NCBI RefSeq assembly: GCF_014212125.1
Contig: NZ_JACJVP010000008.1
Span: 50,453 to 114,452 of the forward strand
Source of the DNA: Cohnella nanjingensis
GTDB taxonomy: Bacteria > Bacillota > Bacilli > Paenibacillales > Paenibacillaceae
Direction of reading: 5' to 3'
Length of the DNA stretch: 64,000 bases
Notes under the pieces: model-generated
Told to the model about the DNA's origin: nothing
What the model saw: only the letters and a program-made list of their open reading frames with translations
Database searches by the model: none
Program-made: the position numbers and the translations under genes
Shown: in pieces, positions 44,789-54,669 of the stretch
Layout: each line of letters starts with the position of its first letter
How positions within the stretch are numbered: position 1 is the stretch's first letter

Positions 44789-46615
44789 TTGCAGCGATTC
44801 CTGCTTCATTTGACGAACCATATGAAGATCCGCAACAAGCTCTATTTCTCTTTCTTCGCGGTGGTCTTGGTTCCCGTATTGATCGTAGGCATCTACTTGA
44901 CGGTCGAACTCAAGCGGATGGCGCTGAACAATGCGATCGACCAGAACACCGCCAACGTGGAACGCGTGAAGAAACGGACGTCCGACATGCTCAAGGTGGC
45001 CTACGACATTTCCTACAGACTCTATAACGACCATCGGCTGTCGCAGCTCGCGACCCATCGCTACGACTCGATCTACAGCGTCGTGAAGTCGTACAAGAGC
45101 TATCCGGACTTCCGGGAATACGAGGACTTGTACAAGGAAGTGTCCGGTATCCGCTTGTACTTCGACAACCCTACGCTGCTGAACAACTGGGAGTTCCTAC
45201 AGCCGAACGCGGACATCGAGGGCAAGTTCTGGTACGAGCGCGCCATGAAGACGAACGGCCTTATCGCTTGGAACTACATCGAGGACGATCGGAACGGGCA
45301 GTACAATCTCAGCCTGATCCGCCGTCTCGACTTCACCGAGGACAACGCCAAGGGCGTCCTGGTCATCAATATCAATTCGGCGCTGCTGAACGGGATTCTG
45401 AACCAGGAGACGTTCGAGACGATGATCGTCGACGAGTACGACAACATCGTAGCCGCCAACCGTCCGGGACGGGTGGGGAAGACGCTGGTCGATGCGCATT
45501 TCGACAAGAATATCGCGGATCGGAGCACCGGTACCTTCAATGCCGTCGTGGACGGCCGGAAATCCAGAATTCTAATCGAGGGATGGAATCCGACAGACAG
45601 CCTGAACGGCCTGCGCATCATCTCCGTCTTCTCGGTAGACAGCATCGTGCATGAGCCGAATCGGATCATCCGGCTGGCGGTCGTCGTCATCTCCAGCAGC
45701 ATCCTGATCGCCCTGCTCCTGATCTACGGCTTCTCCTCCCTGCTGACGGGGCGACTCCTGCGGCTCAGCAAGCAGTTCTCCCGCGTCGCCTCCGGCAAGC
45801 TCGACGCCGCGCTGCCGATCGACGGCCGGGACGAGATCGGCCAGCTCTCCCGCCAGTTCAACGCCATGGTGGGCCGGATCCACGAACTGATCATGGAGGT
45901 GCAGGACACCAACGCGCAGAAGAGCCTGCTCGAGAAGCGGCAGAGCGAGATCAAGTTCCGGATGATGGCCAGCCAGATCAACCCGCACTTCCTCTTCAAC
46001 ACGCTGGAGTCCATCCGGATGAAGGCGGTGCTGCACAAAGAAGCGGAGATCGCGCGCGTCGTCCGTCTGCTCGGCAAGCTGATGCGGCAGAGCATCGAGG
46101 CCGGTCACAGCCATGTGCCGCTGGCCAGCGAGATCGACGTAGTGAAGTGCTACCTCGACATCCAGAAATTCCGCTACGGGGAGCGCCTGAGCTATGAATT
46201 GGCGATCGATCCCCGGGCGGAGAGCATCCCGCTGCCGGCGCTTATCATCCAGCCGCTCGTGGAGAACGCCGTCATCCACGGGTTGGAGAACAAGGAAGAA
46301 GGCGTCACCGTCCGGGTAGACGCCGAATGGCGGGAGGACGGCGTCCATATCCGCGTCACGGACGACGGCGCCGGCATGACGGCCGAGCGGGTGGACGAGT
46401 TGGACGCGCATCTGCGGGAACGCGATGAAGACGAGGAGGAGGAGACCGGCAGGATCGGTCTTCGCAACGTGCACATGCGGATGAAGCTGTCTTACGGGCC
46501 CGAGTACGGGCTCCATATCGAGAGCGAGCCAGAGCGGGGCACGCGGATTTATTTTGTCATCCCGCATCAACCGGGAGGGGGGATCGTTCATGTACAGCGT
46601 ACTGATCGTGGATGA
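44789..46615 (+). CDS. YesM-type sensor histidine kinase
   Basis: 608 residues. Two membrane helices (about 17-40 and 290-312) flank a 250-residue extracellular Cache-like sensor. A HAMP domain follows, then the HisKA_7TM/LytS-type kinase with QINPHFLFNTLESIRMKA (phospho-His) and ATPase motifs VENAVIHGLENKEEG and VTDDGAGM. The start is TTG at 44789, 9 nt after GGAGGT; an in-frame ATG at 44822 lacks a site. It pairs with the overlapping response regulator and should sense an extracellular saccharide or its binding-protein complex. Confidence 0.92.
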   Translation: MQRFLLHLTNHMKIRNKLYFSFFAVVLVPVLIVGIYLTVELKRMALNNAIDQNTANVERVKKRTSDMLKVAYDISYRLYNDHRLSQLATHRYDSIYSVVKSYKSYPDFREYEDLYKEVSGIRLYFDNPTLLNNWEFLQPNADIEGKFWYERAMKTNGLIAWNYIEDDRNGQYNLSLIRRLDFTEDNAKGVLVININSALLNGILNQETFETMIVDEYDNIVAANRPGRVGKTLVDAHFDKNIADRSTGTFNAVVDGRKSRILIEGWNPTDSLNGLRIISVFSVDSIVHEPNRIIRLAVVVISSSILIALLLIYGFSSLLTGRLLRLSKQFSRVASGKLDAALPIDGRDEIGQLSRQFNAMVGRIHELIMEVQDTNAQKSLLEKRQSEIKFRMMASQINPHFLFNTLESIRMKAVLHKEAEIARVVRLLGKLMRQSIEAGHSHVPLASEIDVVKCYLDIQKFRYGERLSYELAIDPRAESIPLPALIIQPLVENAVIHGLENKEEGVTVRVDAEWREDGVHIRVTDDGAGMTAERVDELDAHLRERDEDEEEETGRIGLRNVHMRMKLSYGPEYGLHIESEPERGTRIYFVIPHQPGGGIVHVQRTDRG

Positions 46616-48140
46616 CGAGTCTACCATCAGAGAAGGTCTTGAAGTGCTGATCGAGTGGGAGAGTCTGGGATTCCGCGTCGCGGGCGCGGCGGCGAACGCG
46701 AAGGAAGCGATCCCGATGTATCGGGATTGCCGTCCGGATCTGATGATCGTGGACATCCGGATGCCGGGGATGAACGGGTTGGAGCTGGTGCAGCATCTGA
46801 GGCGGGAGAACGAGCGCCAGCATGTGCTGGTGCTCAGCGGATACGCCGACTTCAGCTATGCGAAGCGGGCCATCCAACTGGGCATCGACGGCTATCTGCT
46901 CAAGCCCGTCGACGAAGAAGAGCTCGCCGCTTGCCTGGCGAAGATGAAGGAAGTGCTGGACGAGGAGCGACGCGCCGAAGGGGAGGATGCCCGGCAAGCC
47001 GTATGGAGCCGCGAGATGCTCGTGCAGGCGCTGGTGGCGAACCGCTTCGCGGGAGAAGGAGAGCGCCTGCGGATGGCCGCGGATCAAGCGGGTCTGAGCT
47101 GGCAGGCTTACCAGGTCGTGCTGCTGCATTTGCAGCCGGAGGACCCTCAGAGGCGTGAGGGCTTGCCGGCCGTGTTGGCGAGACTGGACCGGGCGCTTGC
47201 GCGCGGCGACGGAGGCTTTGTCTTCCAGGCGGAGCCCTACAGCGGATTGCTGCTCAAAAGCGGGCTCTCGAGCGACTCGGCGAAGCGCAACCTGCTGCGG
47301 GAGATCGGCGAAGCCTCGGAGGCGGAGGGCTGCGAGTATGTCGCGGCGGCCGGGGGCGGGGTCAGCCGGCTGGAAGATCTCGCAGCTTCGTTCGCCGCGG
47401 CGTTGGAGCGGCTGCACAACCGGTTCTTCTACGACGTCTCGATGCTGATCGACGGGGATACGCCGACCCCGCAGCTTCCGGCGGCGTCGCCGATGCCGGA
47501 TGCCGCGGCCCGGTTGGACGACATCAAGGATCGACTCCTCTATACGATCGAGGCGGGCAACAAGGCGCCCTTGTCCCTATGGCTGGAGGAAGCGGGCCGG
47601 TACATGCTGCTGGCCGGGGAAGGAGAGAGCGGAATCAAGGCGCGATTCGGGCAGCTGCTGACCGGGGTGCTGAACAAGCTCTCGCAGAAGCACGCGATCG
47701 TCCGCGAGCGGTTCCCGTCTTACGAGGAGCGCGTGCTCGCCGCGTACCGGGCGCCCTCTTATCGGACGATGCTGCTGGCGATGTCGTCGCTCTTGGAGGA
47801 GGTTAGCGGCGAGATCGCGTGCGTCGGCTCCGAATCCAGAATCCGTCAGATGATCGATCTCATCCACCGCAACTATCAGGAGAACCTGAAGCTTGAATCG
47901 CTGGCGGACGCCTTGGGCTACAACAGCGCCTACTTGGGCAAGCTCTTCCGGAATACGACGGGAGACCCCTTCAACACGTACCTGGACAAAGTGCGCATCG
48001 AGAAGGCCAAGGAACTGCTGGACGCGGGCATGAAGGTCTACGAGGTGGCGGAACGGGTGGGCTATACCCAGGCCGACTATTTCCGCGGGAAGTTCCAGAA
48101 GTACGTGGGCGTACCGCCGACCTCCTATCGCAAAAAGTAA
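46590..48140 (+). CDS. YesN-type response regulator with AraC-type DNA-binding domain
   Basis: 516 residues. Receiver domain at 1-120: LIVDDEST (acidic pocket), DLMIVDIRMPG (phospho-Asp near 55), LLKPVDEEE. A central helical region leads to a C-terminal AraC double helix-turn-helix (LESLADALGYNSAYLGKLF, VYEVAERVGYTQADYFRGKF). It begins 26 bases inside the kinase gene. It probably activates the downstream ABC importer genes. A terminator at 48152-48199 separates the transcripts. Confidence 0.93.
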   Translation: MYSVLIVDDESTIREGLEVLIEWESLGFRVAGAAANAKEAIPMYRDCRPDLMIVDIRMPGMNGLELVQHLRRENERQHVLVLSGYADFSYAKRAIQLGIDGYLLKPVDEEELAACLAKMKEVLDEERRAEGEDARQAVWSREMLVQALVANRFAGEGERLRMAADQAGLSWQAYQVVLLHLQPEDPQRREGLPAVLARLDRALARGDGGFVFQAEPYSGLLLKSGLSSDSAKRNLLREIGEASEAEGCEYVAAAGGGVSRLEDLAASFAAALERLHNRFFYDVSMLIDGDTPTPQLPAASPMPDAAARLDDIKDRLLYTIEAGNKAPLSLWLEEAGRYMLLAGEGESGIKARFGQLLTGVLNKLSQKHAIVRERFPSYEERVLAAYRAPSYRTMLLAMSSLLEEVSGEIACVGSESRIRQMIDLIHRNYQENLKLESLADALGYNSAYLGKLFRNTTGDPFNTYLDKVRIEKAKELLDAGMKVYEVAERVGYTQADYFRGKFQKYVGVPPTSYRKK

Positions 48141-48151
48141 AGCGGTTGGAG

Positions 48152-48199
48152 AAACGGCCGATTCGGGGGATCAGGGGTTCCCTGAATCGGCCGTTTTTG
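48152..48199 (+). terminator. Rho-independent terminator between response regulator and ABC importer
   Basis: AAACGGCCGATTC pairs with GAATCGGCCGTTT; T tract GTTTTTGTTTT. Confidence 0.9.
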
Positions 48200-48211
48200 T
48201 TTTCCGCTTTC

Positions 48212-48225
48212 AGAAAGCGTTTTCA
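48212..48225. promoter_or_regulatory. Candidate cre site upstream of ABC importer
   Basis: AGAAAGCGTTTTCA matches 13 of 14 positions of the cre consensus (first T is A). It overlaps the palindrome TTTTCATGAAAA and lies about 100 bases before the first permease gene. Confidence 0.6.
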
Positions 48226-48325
48226 TGAAAAGCTAATTTTTAGGGTCTTTTTAACGCAATCCATAGGGTATTGCCAGCCTGTCAATTCCACTATCATAGG
48301 GACATGCAACGAGGAGGGGAACGAA

Positions 48326-49279
48326 ATGGAAGCGGCTTCAGCTAAAGGGAAGAAACCCGCGAAGCGCGGCGGGAAGCGGTTTTGGAACGTTTTTGTACAG
48401 CAGAGATACTTGTACCTCATGTCGCTTCCCTTTATCGCCTGGGCATTCGTGTTCAGCTATTTGCCCCTCTGGGGATGGACGATGGCGTTCCAGAAGTTTC
48501 GGCCGGGGCGCAGCTTTTTCGATCAGGAGTGGGTAGGGCTTCAGTACTTCAGAGAGTTGTTCCACGACGCGCAATTCTACCTCGTGCTGCGCAATACGCT
48601 GGCGATGAGCGCGATGGGACTCGTAGCGGGGTTCACCGTGCCGATCGTGTTCGCGATCGTGCTGAACGAAGTCCGGTCGATGTCCATGAAGCGATTCGTG
48701 CAAACGGTCTCCTACCTGCCGCACTTCGTATCCTGGGTCGTCGTGGCGGGGATCGTCACCAAGATGCTGGCGACCGACGGCGTCCTGAACAACATCCTGA
48801 TGGGTCTGCATCTGATCGATCAGCCCATCCAATATATGGCGAAGGGCAACCTCTTCTGGTACATCGTGACCGGATCCGACGTGTGGAAGGAGATGGGCTG
48901 GAATACGATCATCTATCTCGCCGCCATCGCGGGCATCGGTCCGGAGCTCTACGAAGCCGCGAAGGTCGACGGAGCGGGCCGTCTGCGGCAGATCTGGCAC
49001 ATCACGCTGCCGGGCATCCGCTCGACGATCATCATCCTGCTGATCATCTCGATCGGGCACCTGATCAGCATCGGCTTCGAGAAGCAATTCCTGCTCGGCA
49101 ATCCGCTCGTCAGCGACTACTCGCAGGTGCTCGATCTGTACGCGCTGAATTACGGGCTGTCGATGGGCCGGTTCTCGTTCGGCACCGCGATCAACATTTT
49201 CAACTCCCTGATCAGCATCGTCCTGCTGTTCGCCGCGAACGGCATCTTCAAGCGAATAACCAAAGAGAGCGTTTTCTAA
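48326..49279 (+). CDS. Carbohydrate ABC transporter permease, LplB/YteP type
   Basis: 317 residues, six membrane helices, with the importer EAA loop ELYEAAKVDGAGRLRQIWHI near residue 215. The opening YLYLMSLPFIAWAFVFSYLPLWGW and the motif TVSYLPHFVSWVVVAGI identify the LplB/YteP subgroup, which carries complex oligosaccharides such as rhamnogalacturonan or xylan fragments. GAGGAGGGG precedes the ATG. First gene of a permease-permease-binding protein operon that has no ATPase; an MsmX-like ATPase elsewhere presumably serves it. Confidence 0.93.
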   Translation: MEAASAKGKKPAKRGGKRFWNVFVQQRYLYLMSLPFIAWAFVFSYLPLWGWTMAFQKFRPGRSFFDQEWVGLQYFRELFHDAQFYLVLRNTLAMSAMGLVAGFTVPIVFAIVLNEVRSMSMKRFVQTVSYLPHFVSWVVVAGIVTKMLATDGVLNNILMGLHLIDQPIQYMAKGNLFWYIVTGSDVWKEMGWNTIIYLAAIAGIGPELYEAAKVDGAGRLRQIWHITLPGIRSTIIILLIISIGHLISIGFEKQFLLGNPLVSDYSQVLDLYALNYGLSMGRFSFGTAINIFNSLISIVLLFAANGIFKRITKESVF

Positions 49280-49291
49280 GGAGGGTGCCGC

Positions 49292-50197
49292 ATGACCTCG
49301 AAGACCGTCAAATCCGGGAGATCCTGGTCCAACGCGACCTTCGACTTCTTTATCTATCTCATCCTGGCCCTCGTTACGGTCGTCACCTTGTATCCGTTCC
49401 TGAACGTGCTGGCGATCTCGCTTAACGATTCGACGGACAGCGTGCGGGGCGGCCTGACGATCTATCCCCGGGCGTTCACCCTGAAGAACTACGAGACGAT
49501 CTTCGCCTTCGGCGGCTTGATGACGGGGCTCAAGATCTCCATTCTTCGGACGCTCGTCGGTACGGTGCTGGGCCTTATCAGCGCTTCGATGCTGGCCTTC
49601 ACGATTAGCCGCTCGGACTTCCAGGGCCGCCGATTCGTCTCGACCTTCCTGGCCCTGACGATGTACGTGTCGGGCGGTCTGATCCCGTTCTATATCCTCA
49701 TCCGCGATCTGCACATGATCGGCACGTTCGCCGTCTATGTGCTGCCCGGACTCGTGAGCGCCTTCAACGTCTTCATCATCCGTTCCTTCATCGACGGCAT
49801 CCCGTTCGCGCTGCAGGAGTCGGCGAAGCTCGACGGGGCGAACGACTGGACGATCTACTGGCGGGTCATTCTCCCGCTGACCAAGCCGGCGCTCGCGACG
49901 ATCGCGCTGTTCCTCGCGGTCGGTCAGTGGAACGCCTGGTTCGACACTTATTTGTACAACGGTTCGTCGGAGCATCTGACGACCCTGCAGTTCGAGCTGA
50001 TGAAGGTGCTTCAGAGCACGACGACCAACGCCGATTCCTTCCGCGGCCGCAATATGACCGAGGTGATGCGGCAGATCTCCCCCGAATCGGTGAAGATGGC
50101 GATCACGATCGTGGTGACCGTGCCGATCTTGGTGGTGTATCCGTTCCTGCAGAAATATTTCGTCAAAGGCATGACGCTCGGCGCGGTCAAGAGCTGA
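49292..50197 (+). CDS. Carbohydrate ABC transporter permease, LplC/YtcP type
   Basis: 301 residues, six membrane helices. VVTLYPFLNVLAISLND near the N-terminus and the EAA loop ALQESAKLDGANDWTIYWRV are diagnostic for the LplC/YtcP partner of LplB-type permeases. It starts 12 bases after the first permease gene, preceded by AAGGAGGG. Confidence 0.93.
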   Translation: MTSKTVKSGRSWSNATFDFFIYLILALVTVVTLYPFLNVLAISLNDSTDSVRGGLTIYPRAFTLKNYETIFAFGGLMTGLKISILRTLVGTVLGLISASMLAFTISRSDFQGRRFVSTFLALTMYVSGGLIPFYILIRDLHMIGTFAVYVLPGLVSAFNVFIIRSFIDGIPFALQESAKLDGANDWTIYWRVILPLTKPALATIALFLAVGQWNAWFDTYLYNGSSEHLTTLQFELMKVLQSTTTNADSFRGRNMTEVMRQISPESVKMAITIVVTVPILVVYPFLQKYFVKGMTLGAVKS

Positions 50198-50269
50198 GCG
50201 ATTCGCAACGGTATCGACAGGTCTCCTGTTCATACAATAAAAACCATACATATTGGGAGGGTTCTCTGC

Positions 50270-52018
50270 ATGGCGATCAACAGGTCCAAGGCAGCCGCAG
50301 TGTTGATGGCGTTCACGTTGTCCATCAGCTTGCTGGCCGGGTGTTCGGGCAAGGACAAAGGCGGCAATGACGCCGCCAAAGATACGGGTGCTGCCCCCAG
50401 CAGCAGCGCTAGCGCCAGCGGCAGCGCCAATACGGAAGATCTGTCTCCGGTCACCTTCACCTATTTCTCCGAAGACCCGAATCCGAACTGGAACAACATG
50501 CAAGACGACGTCTCCAAGGAGATCGCGAAAAAGACGGGCGTCACCCTCAATGCGGAATTCGCGGTCGGCGATCCTGCGCAGAAGGTCGCGCTGATGGCCG
50601 CAAGCGGCCAATATCCGGACATCATCGCGGCCAAGGGCGATATCGGCAAGCTTGTCGACGCCGGCGGCGTCCTCGACCTGACCGAACTGATCGACAAGTA
50701 CGCGCCGAACATCAAGCGCGTGCTCGGTCCTTACATGAGCCGCGGCAAGTACACGACCAAGGATCAATCGATCTACGCGATTCCGACCTGGGCGGCGGTG
50801 AACGAGCAGAAGTTCGTCGCGGGCGGCGGCTTCGAGCTGCAGCATCGGGTCGTGAAGGAAGCGGGCTACCCGCAGATCCGGACGCTGCAGGACTACGAGA
50901 AGGTCATCAAGGACTATCTCGCCAAGCATCCGACGGACGAGAACGGCAACAAAAACGTCGGCGTCTCCCTCAACGCGGACGACTGGCATATGTATATCTC
51001 CGTTACGAACCCGGCCGTGGCGGTGACGGGCGGCTCCGACGACGGCGAATATTGGGTCGACCAGAACACGTTCGAGGCGACTTACCACTTCCGCCGTCCG
51101 GAAGAGAAGGAGTACTTCCGCTGGCTGAATCATATGAACGCCGAAGGGTTGCTGGACAAGGAGAGCTTCGTTCAAAAGTACGACCAATACAAGGCGAAGG
51201 TCGCTTCCGGCCGCGTGCTGGGCCTGATCGACCAAGACTGGGACTACAACGACGGCCAGCAGGCGCTGAAGGCGGCCGGCAAGTTCGACCAGACGTACGG
51301 ACATTATCCGGTCACGATGAGCACGGACATCAAGGAACCTTCGTTCTGGCCGACGGGCTTCATGGGCGGCTACGGCATCTCCATCTCGAGTACGGCGAAG
51401 GATCCGGTCCGCATCATCAAGTTCCTGGACTTCCTCGCTTCCGACGAAGGCCAGATCCTAAACAACTGGGGCATCGAAGGCAAGCATTACGTCGTCGAGA
51501 ACGGCAAGCGCGTCGTGCCGAAGGAAGTGCAGGAGCGCATCAACAACGACAATACGGCGTTCACGAAGGAATCCGGCATCGGATTCTACTGGAACATCAT
51601 GGTCCACTACGGCGACGGCGCCAAGGATGCGAACGGCGACTACTATACGAAGAACAATCCCGATTTGATCCCGGTCGGCTATAGCGACGCGGAACGCGAG
51701 ACGCTGAAGGCGTACAACGCGACGATCTGGAAGGATCTGTTCCCGGCCGAGACGGAGTTCAAGGAGAAGGCGTACGGCGCCGCCTGGAACATCCAGATCC
51801 CGGGCGAAGACGAAGTCTCGATCCTCGGCAACAAGATGAAGGACATCACGTGGAAACGGGTGCCGGAAGCGATCCTGGCGAAGCCGGCAGACTTCGACAA
51901 GATCTGGGATGCCTACCAGCAAGACCTCATCAAAGCCGGCGTCGAGAAGATGGAGAAGGGCTACACGAAGTACGTGCAAGACCGCGTCGCCCTGTGGCAG
52001 GCCGACAGCGCCAAGTAA
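50270..52018 (+). CDS. Extracellular solute-binding lipoprotein (LplA type)
   Basis: 582 residues. The lipobox SLLAGCSG puts the lipid on Cys25; a Gly/Ala/Ser-rich spacer follows. The mature part reads as a family 1 binding protein of the large LplA subgroup (about 550 residues): MAASGQYPDIIAAKG, DLTELIDKYAPNIKRVLG and KFLDFLASDEGQILNNWG. It delivers the ligand to the two permeases and may also report to the YesM-type kinase. GGGAGGG precedes the ATG; the hairpin at 52054-52094 ends the operon. Confidence 0.92.
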   Translation: MAINRSKAAAVLMAFTLSISLLAGCSGKDKGGNDAAKDTGAAPSSSASASGSANTEDLSPVTFTYFSEDPNPNWNNMQDDVSKEIAKKTGVTLNAEFAVGDPAQKVALMAASGQYPDIIAAKGDIGKLVDAGGVLDLTELIDKYAPNIKRVLGPYMSRGKYTTKDQSIYAIPTWAAVNEQKFVAGGGFELQHRVVKEAGYPQIRTLQDYEKVIKDYLAKHPTDENGNKNVGVSLNADDWHMYISVTNPAVAVTGGSDDGEYWVDQNTFEATYHFRRPEEKEYFRWLNHMNAEGLLDKESFVQKYDQYKAKVASGRVLGLIDQDWDYNDGQQALKAAGKFDQTYGHYPVTMSTDIKEPSFWPTGFMGGYGISISSTAKDPVRIIKFLDFLASDEGQILNNWGIEGKHYVVENGKRVVPKEVQERINNDNTAFTKESGIGFYWNIMVHYGDGAKDANGDYYTKNNPDLIPVGYSDAERETLKAYNATIWKDLFPAETEFKEKAYGAAWNIQIPGEDEVSILGNKMKDITWKRVPEAILAKPADFDKIWDAYQQDLIKAGVEKMEKGYTKYVQDRVALWQADSAK

Positions 52019-52053
52019 TCGGCTGCTCGAATCGCGCATCGATCCTATGAATG

Positions 52054-52094
52054 CTTCAAGCCCCCGTCGCCGGCCCTGGCGGCGGGGGCTGAAG
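52054..52094 (+). terminator. Stable hairpin after ABC importer operon
   Basis: CTTCA-AGCCCCCG-TCGCC pairs with GGCG-CGGGGGCT-GAAG. No T tract follows directly. Confidence 0.55.
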
Positions 52095-52538
52095 GCGTTA
52101 GAATCTTGCCTTTATTATAGAAGCGATGGAAGTCTCCGGCGGCATCCTTTCCCAAGAGGATGGACGGGACGTCCCCCTGCACCGCTTGTACGTTGGCGGC
52201 CTCGAAGCCGAGGCCGCTTCCTTCGCTTAGTCCCCGTGCGGTCCCCGCCCCGCGGCGCGATGCCGATGCCTGCGCCAACAGATCCCCGCCTCTGCAACGT
52301 CGTCCGCAAGGAGAGATCCTTCGCGCTGACGGCAACCGCGCCTGCAAGCGCCATTTGCCGCCGTCGCGTTTTCGGCGGATCAGAAAGTAGAAGTTTCGCC
52401 CCTACTTTGCTGATACGTCTACGATAAAAACGTGTCGCCGCTGGAGAATACGGCAAAACCGTTTTTACTTGTTTGAATTGAAGAGGCGTTCTGTATATAG
52501 TAGTAACAAGGAAATGAGAGAAAGACGGTGCAGGAGAA
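52095..52538. other. Gene-free stretch before ywiB-argS
   Basis: No supportable gene. Frames on the minus strand are open but lack ribosome binding sites and recognisable domains. It carries one copy of the dispersed element at 52422-52471 and, presumably, the promoter of the DUF1934-argS operon near 52470-52510 (AT-rich). Confidence 0.5.
52422..52471. repeat. Dispersed intergenic element (also in the 56.5-57 kb array)
   Basis: CGATAAAAACGTGTCGCC, a short spacer, then CGGCAAAACCGTTTTTACTTG. The same two blocks occur at about 56707-56757 and 56906-56954. The AAAACG/CGTTTT ends can pair, giving a terminator-like hairpin. Confidence 0.7.
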
Positions 52539-52925
52539 ATGCCGGACAAGCGACGGGTAACGGTCGTCTTCCGCAGCCGCCAGGACGGGCCTTGGGCAGA
52601 GGAGCGCCTGTCCGGAGAATGGTATCGGCTGGCGGCGGGCTGGGTGCTGCGAGTGCCGGATACGATGACGGTATCCGTGCTGAAGGGCGACGTGCGCGTC
52701 GTCAGGCAGGGCGAGCTCGGGGTCGAGCAGACGTTCCGTCTGGGCGCCGCCGCGCAAGGCGCGATTCATACGCCGCAGGGCTCGCTCCCAGTCGAAGCGT
52801 TCACGCACGAGCTGCAAGCCGAGTTGACGGATGCCGGGGGCACGCTAGCCTGGCGTTACGATATGCGTATGGAAGATCAGGATATGGGCCATTTTGAGAT
52901 TGGGTTGGATATTCGGGAGGAATAG
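52539..52925 (+). CDS. DUF1934 (YwiB-like) protein
   Basis: 128 residues forming a calycin-like beta barrel: [13 protein letters not shown] at the start, [20 protein letters not shown] in the middle and [20 protein letters not shown] at the end, typical of DUF1934. Function unknown. It is followed four bases later by argS, exactly as ywiB precedes argS in B. subtilis. AGGAG lies close to the ATG. Confidence 0.85.
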   Translation: MPDKRRVTVVFRSRQDGPWAEERLSGEWYRLAAGWVLRVPDTMTVSVLKGDVRVVRQGELGVEQTFRLGAAAQGAIHTPQGSLPVEAFTHELQAELTDAGGTLAWRYDMRMEDQDMGHFEIGLDIREE

Positions 52926-52929
52926 GGTC

Positions 52930-54603
52930 ATGAACGTATTGGAGCAAGCGCACGAGACATTAAGAGCAGCCATTGCGGACGCCATCGTGCAGGCGGGGAT
53001 CGTGGCGCGCGAGGACGTGCCCGCGATCGTCATCGAGGTGCCGCGGGACAAGGCGCACGGAGATCTGGCGACGAACGCGGCGATGCAGCTGACGCGCATC
53101 GCGAAGAAGAACCCGCGGGAGATCGCGACCGCCATCATCGAACATCTGGACAAGTCCAGAGCGTTCGTCCAGGCGGCGGAGATCGCGGGTCCCGGCTTCA
53201 TCAACTTCCGCATGGACAAGAGCTACCTCCACCCGGTCATCGCCTCCGTGCGCGGCCAGGGCGCCAGCTTCGGCAGCACCGACGCGGGACGGGGACGCAA
53301 GGTGCAGGTCGAGTTCGTCAGCGCGAACCCGACGGGCAGCCTCCACCTCGGGCACGCGCGCGGAGCCGCCGTAGGCGACGCGCTCTGCAACGTGCTGGCG
53401 TTCGCGGGATACGACGTGACGCGCGAATACTACATTAACGACGCCGGCAACCAGGTGGCGAACCTCGCCAAGTCGATCGAGGCGCGCTATCGCCAAGCGC
53501 TCGGCCAAGAAGCCGAGATGCCGGAGGACGGATACTACGGCGAAGATATCGTCGGATTCGCGAAGGAGCTGGCGGAGCGGGAAGGCGAACGCCTGCTGCA
53601 GCAGCCCGACGAAGAGCGGTTCCAGTACTTCCGCAATTACGGGCTCGAGAAGGAGCTCGACAAGATCAAGCGGGATCTCGCGCGCTTCGGCGTCCAGTTC
53701 GACAGCTGGTACAGCGAGACGTCGCTCTATCGGACGGGCAAGGTAGAGGGCGCCCTCGACACGCTTCGCGCGACCGGCCATGTCTTCGAGCAGGACGGCG
53801 CCGTATGGCTGTCGACGACCCCGTTCGGCGACGACAAGGACCGCGTGCTGGTCAAGAATGACGGCAGCTACACTTATCTGACGCCCGACATCGCCTATCA
53901 TATGGACAAGTACGGCCGCGGCTACGACCAGATGATCAACATCTGGGGCGCGGACCATCATGGCTACATCCCGCGCGTGAAGGCGGCGATGGCGGCGCTC
54001 GGCAACGACCCGGACAAGCTGACCGTGCTCATCGCGCAGATGGTCAGCCTGTTCCAGAACGGCGAGAAGGTCAAGATGTCGAAGCGGACCGGCAAAGCCA
54101 TCACGATCGAAGACCTGATGGACGAAGTCGGCGTCGACGCGATTCGCTATTTCTTCACGATGCGGAGCATGGACTCCCATCTTGATTTCGACATGGATCT
54201 CGCGGTATCGACGTCGAACGAGAATCCGGTCTTCTACGTGCAATACGCGCATGCGCGGATCTGCAGCATCTTCCGCCAGGCGGAAGAACAGGGCATCGTC
54301 CTCCTGCCGGCCGAGGAAGCGAAGCTGGACCGTCTGAACGCGGAGCACGAGTACGACCTGCTGCGCAAGATGGGCGAGCTGCCGGCCGCCGTCGCCGAAG
54401 CCGCGGCTGCCTATGCGCCGCATCATATCATCCGCTATGTATACGAGCTGGCCGCGCTGTTCCACAGCTACTACCGCGCCGAACGCGTCATCACGGAGGA
54501 CGCGGAACAGAGCCAGGCCCGCCTGCAGCTGCTCGACGCGCTGCGCCACACGCTCGCGAACGGCTTGCGGCTCGTCGGCGTTTCTGCTCCGGATCGGATG
54601 TAA
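52930..54603 (+). CDS. argS: Arginyl-tRNA synthetase
   Basis: 557 residues, usual length. The N-terminal Add-1 domain is followed by the class I HIGH motif as HLGHARG near 138 (after VSANPTGSL), the catalytic core, KMSKRTG near 380 and the DALR anticodon-binding domain with the C-terminal [16 protein letters not shown]. It charges tRNA-Arg. GGGAGG precedes the ATG at 52930. It is co-transcribed with the DUF1934 gene; its 3' side carries the 51-bp hairpin array. Confidence 0.96.
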   Translation: MNVLEQAHETLRAAIADAIVQAGIVAREDVPAIVIEVPRDKAHGDLATNAAMQLTRIAKKNPREIATAIIEHLDKSRAFVQAAEIAGPGFINFRMDKSYLHPVIASVRGQGASFGSTDAGRGRKVQVEFVSANPTGSLHLGHARGAAVGDALCNVLAFAGYDVTREYYINDAGNQVANLAKSIEARYRQALGQEAEMPEDGYYGEDIVGFAKELAEREGERLLQQPDEERFQYFRNYGLEKELDKIKRDLARFGVQFDSWYSETSLYRTGKVEGALDTLRATGHVFEQDGAVWLSTTPFGDDKDRVLVKNDGSYTYLTPDIAYHMDKYGRGYDQMINIWGADHHGYIPRVKAAMAALGNDPDKLTVLIAQMVSLFQNGEKVKMSKRTGKAITIEDLMDEVGVDAIRYFFTMRSMDSHLDFDMDLAVSTSNENPVFYVQYAHARICSIFRQAEEQGIVLLPAEEAKLDRLNAEHEYDLLRKMGELPAAVAEAAAAYAPHHIIRYVYELAALFHSYYRAERVITEDAEQSQARLQLLDALRHTLANGLRLVGVSAPDRM

Positions 54604-54669
54604 GCCGCGGCCGCGTCTCCCTCGCTTGGGGGCAGCCGCAGCGCGCAGAACAGCCTGAACAAGATCTGC

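Noticed and set aside
48338..51304. Very long antisense open frame opposite the ABC importer genes
   Set aside because: A by-product of GC-rich third codon positions; no family features, and the plus strand holds three clear genes.
52045..52549. Minus-strand frames before ywiB-argS as a possible degraded gene
   Set aside because: I could not match any segment to a family and there is no start signal; left as unexplained sequence.
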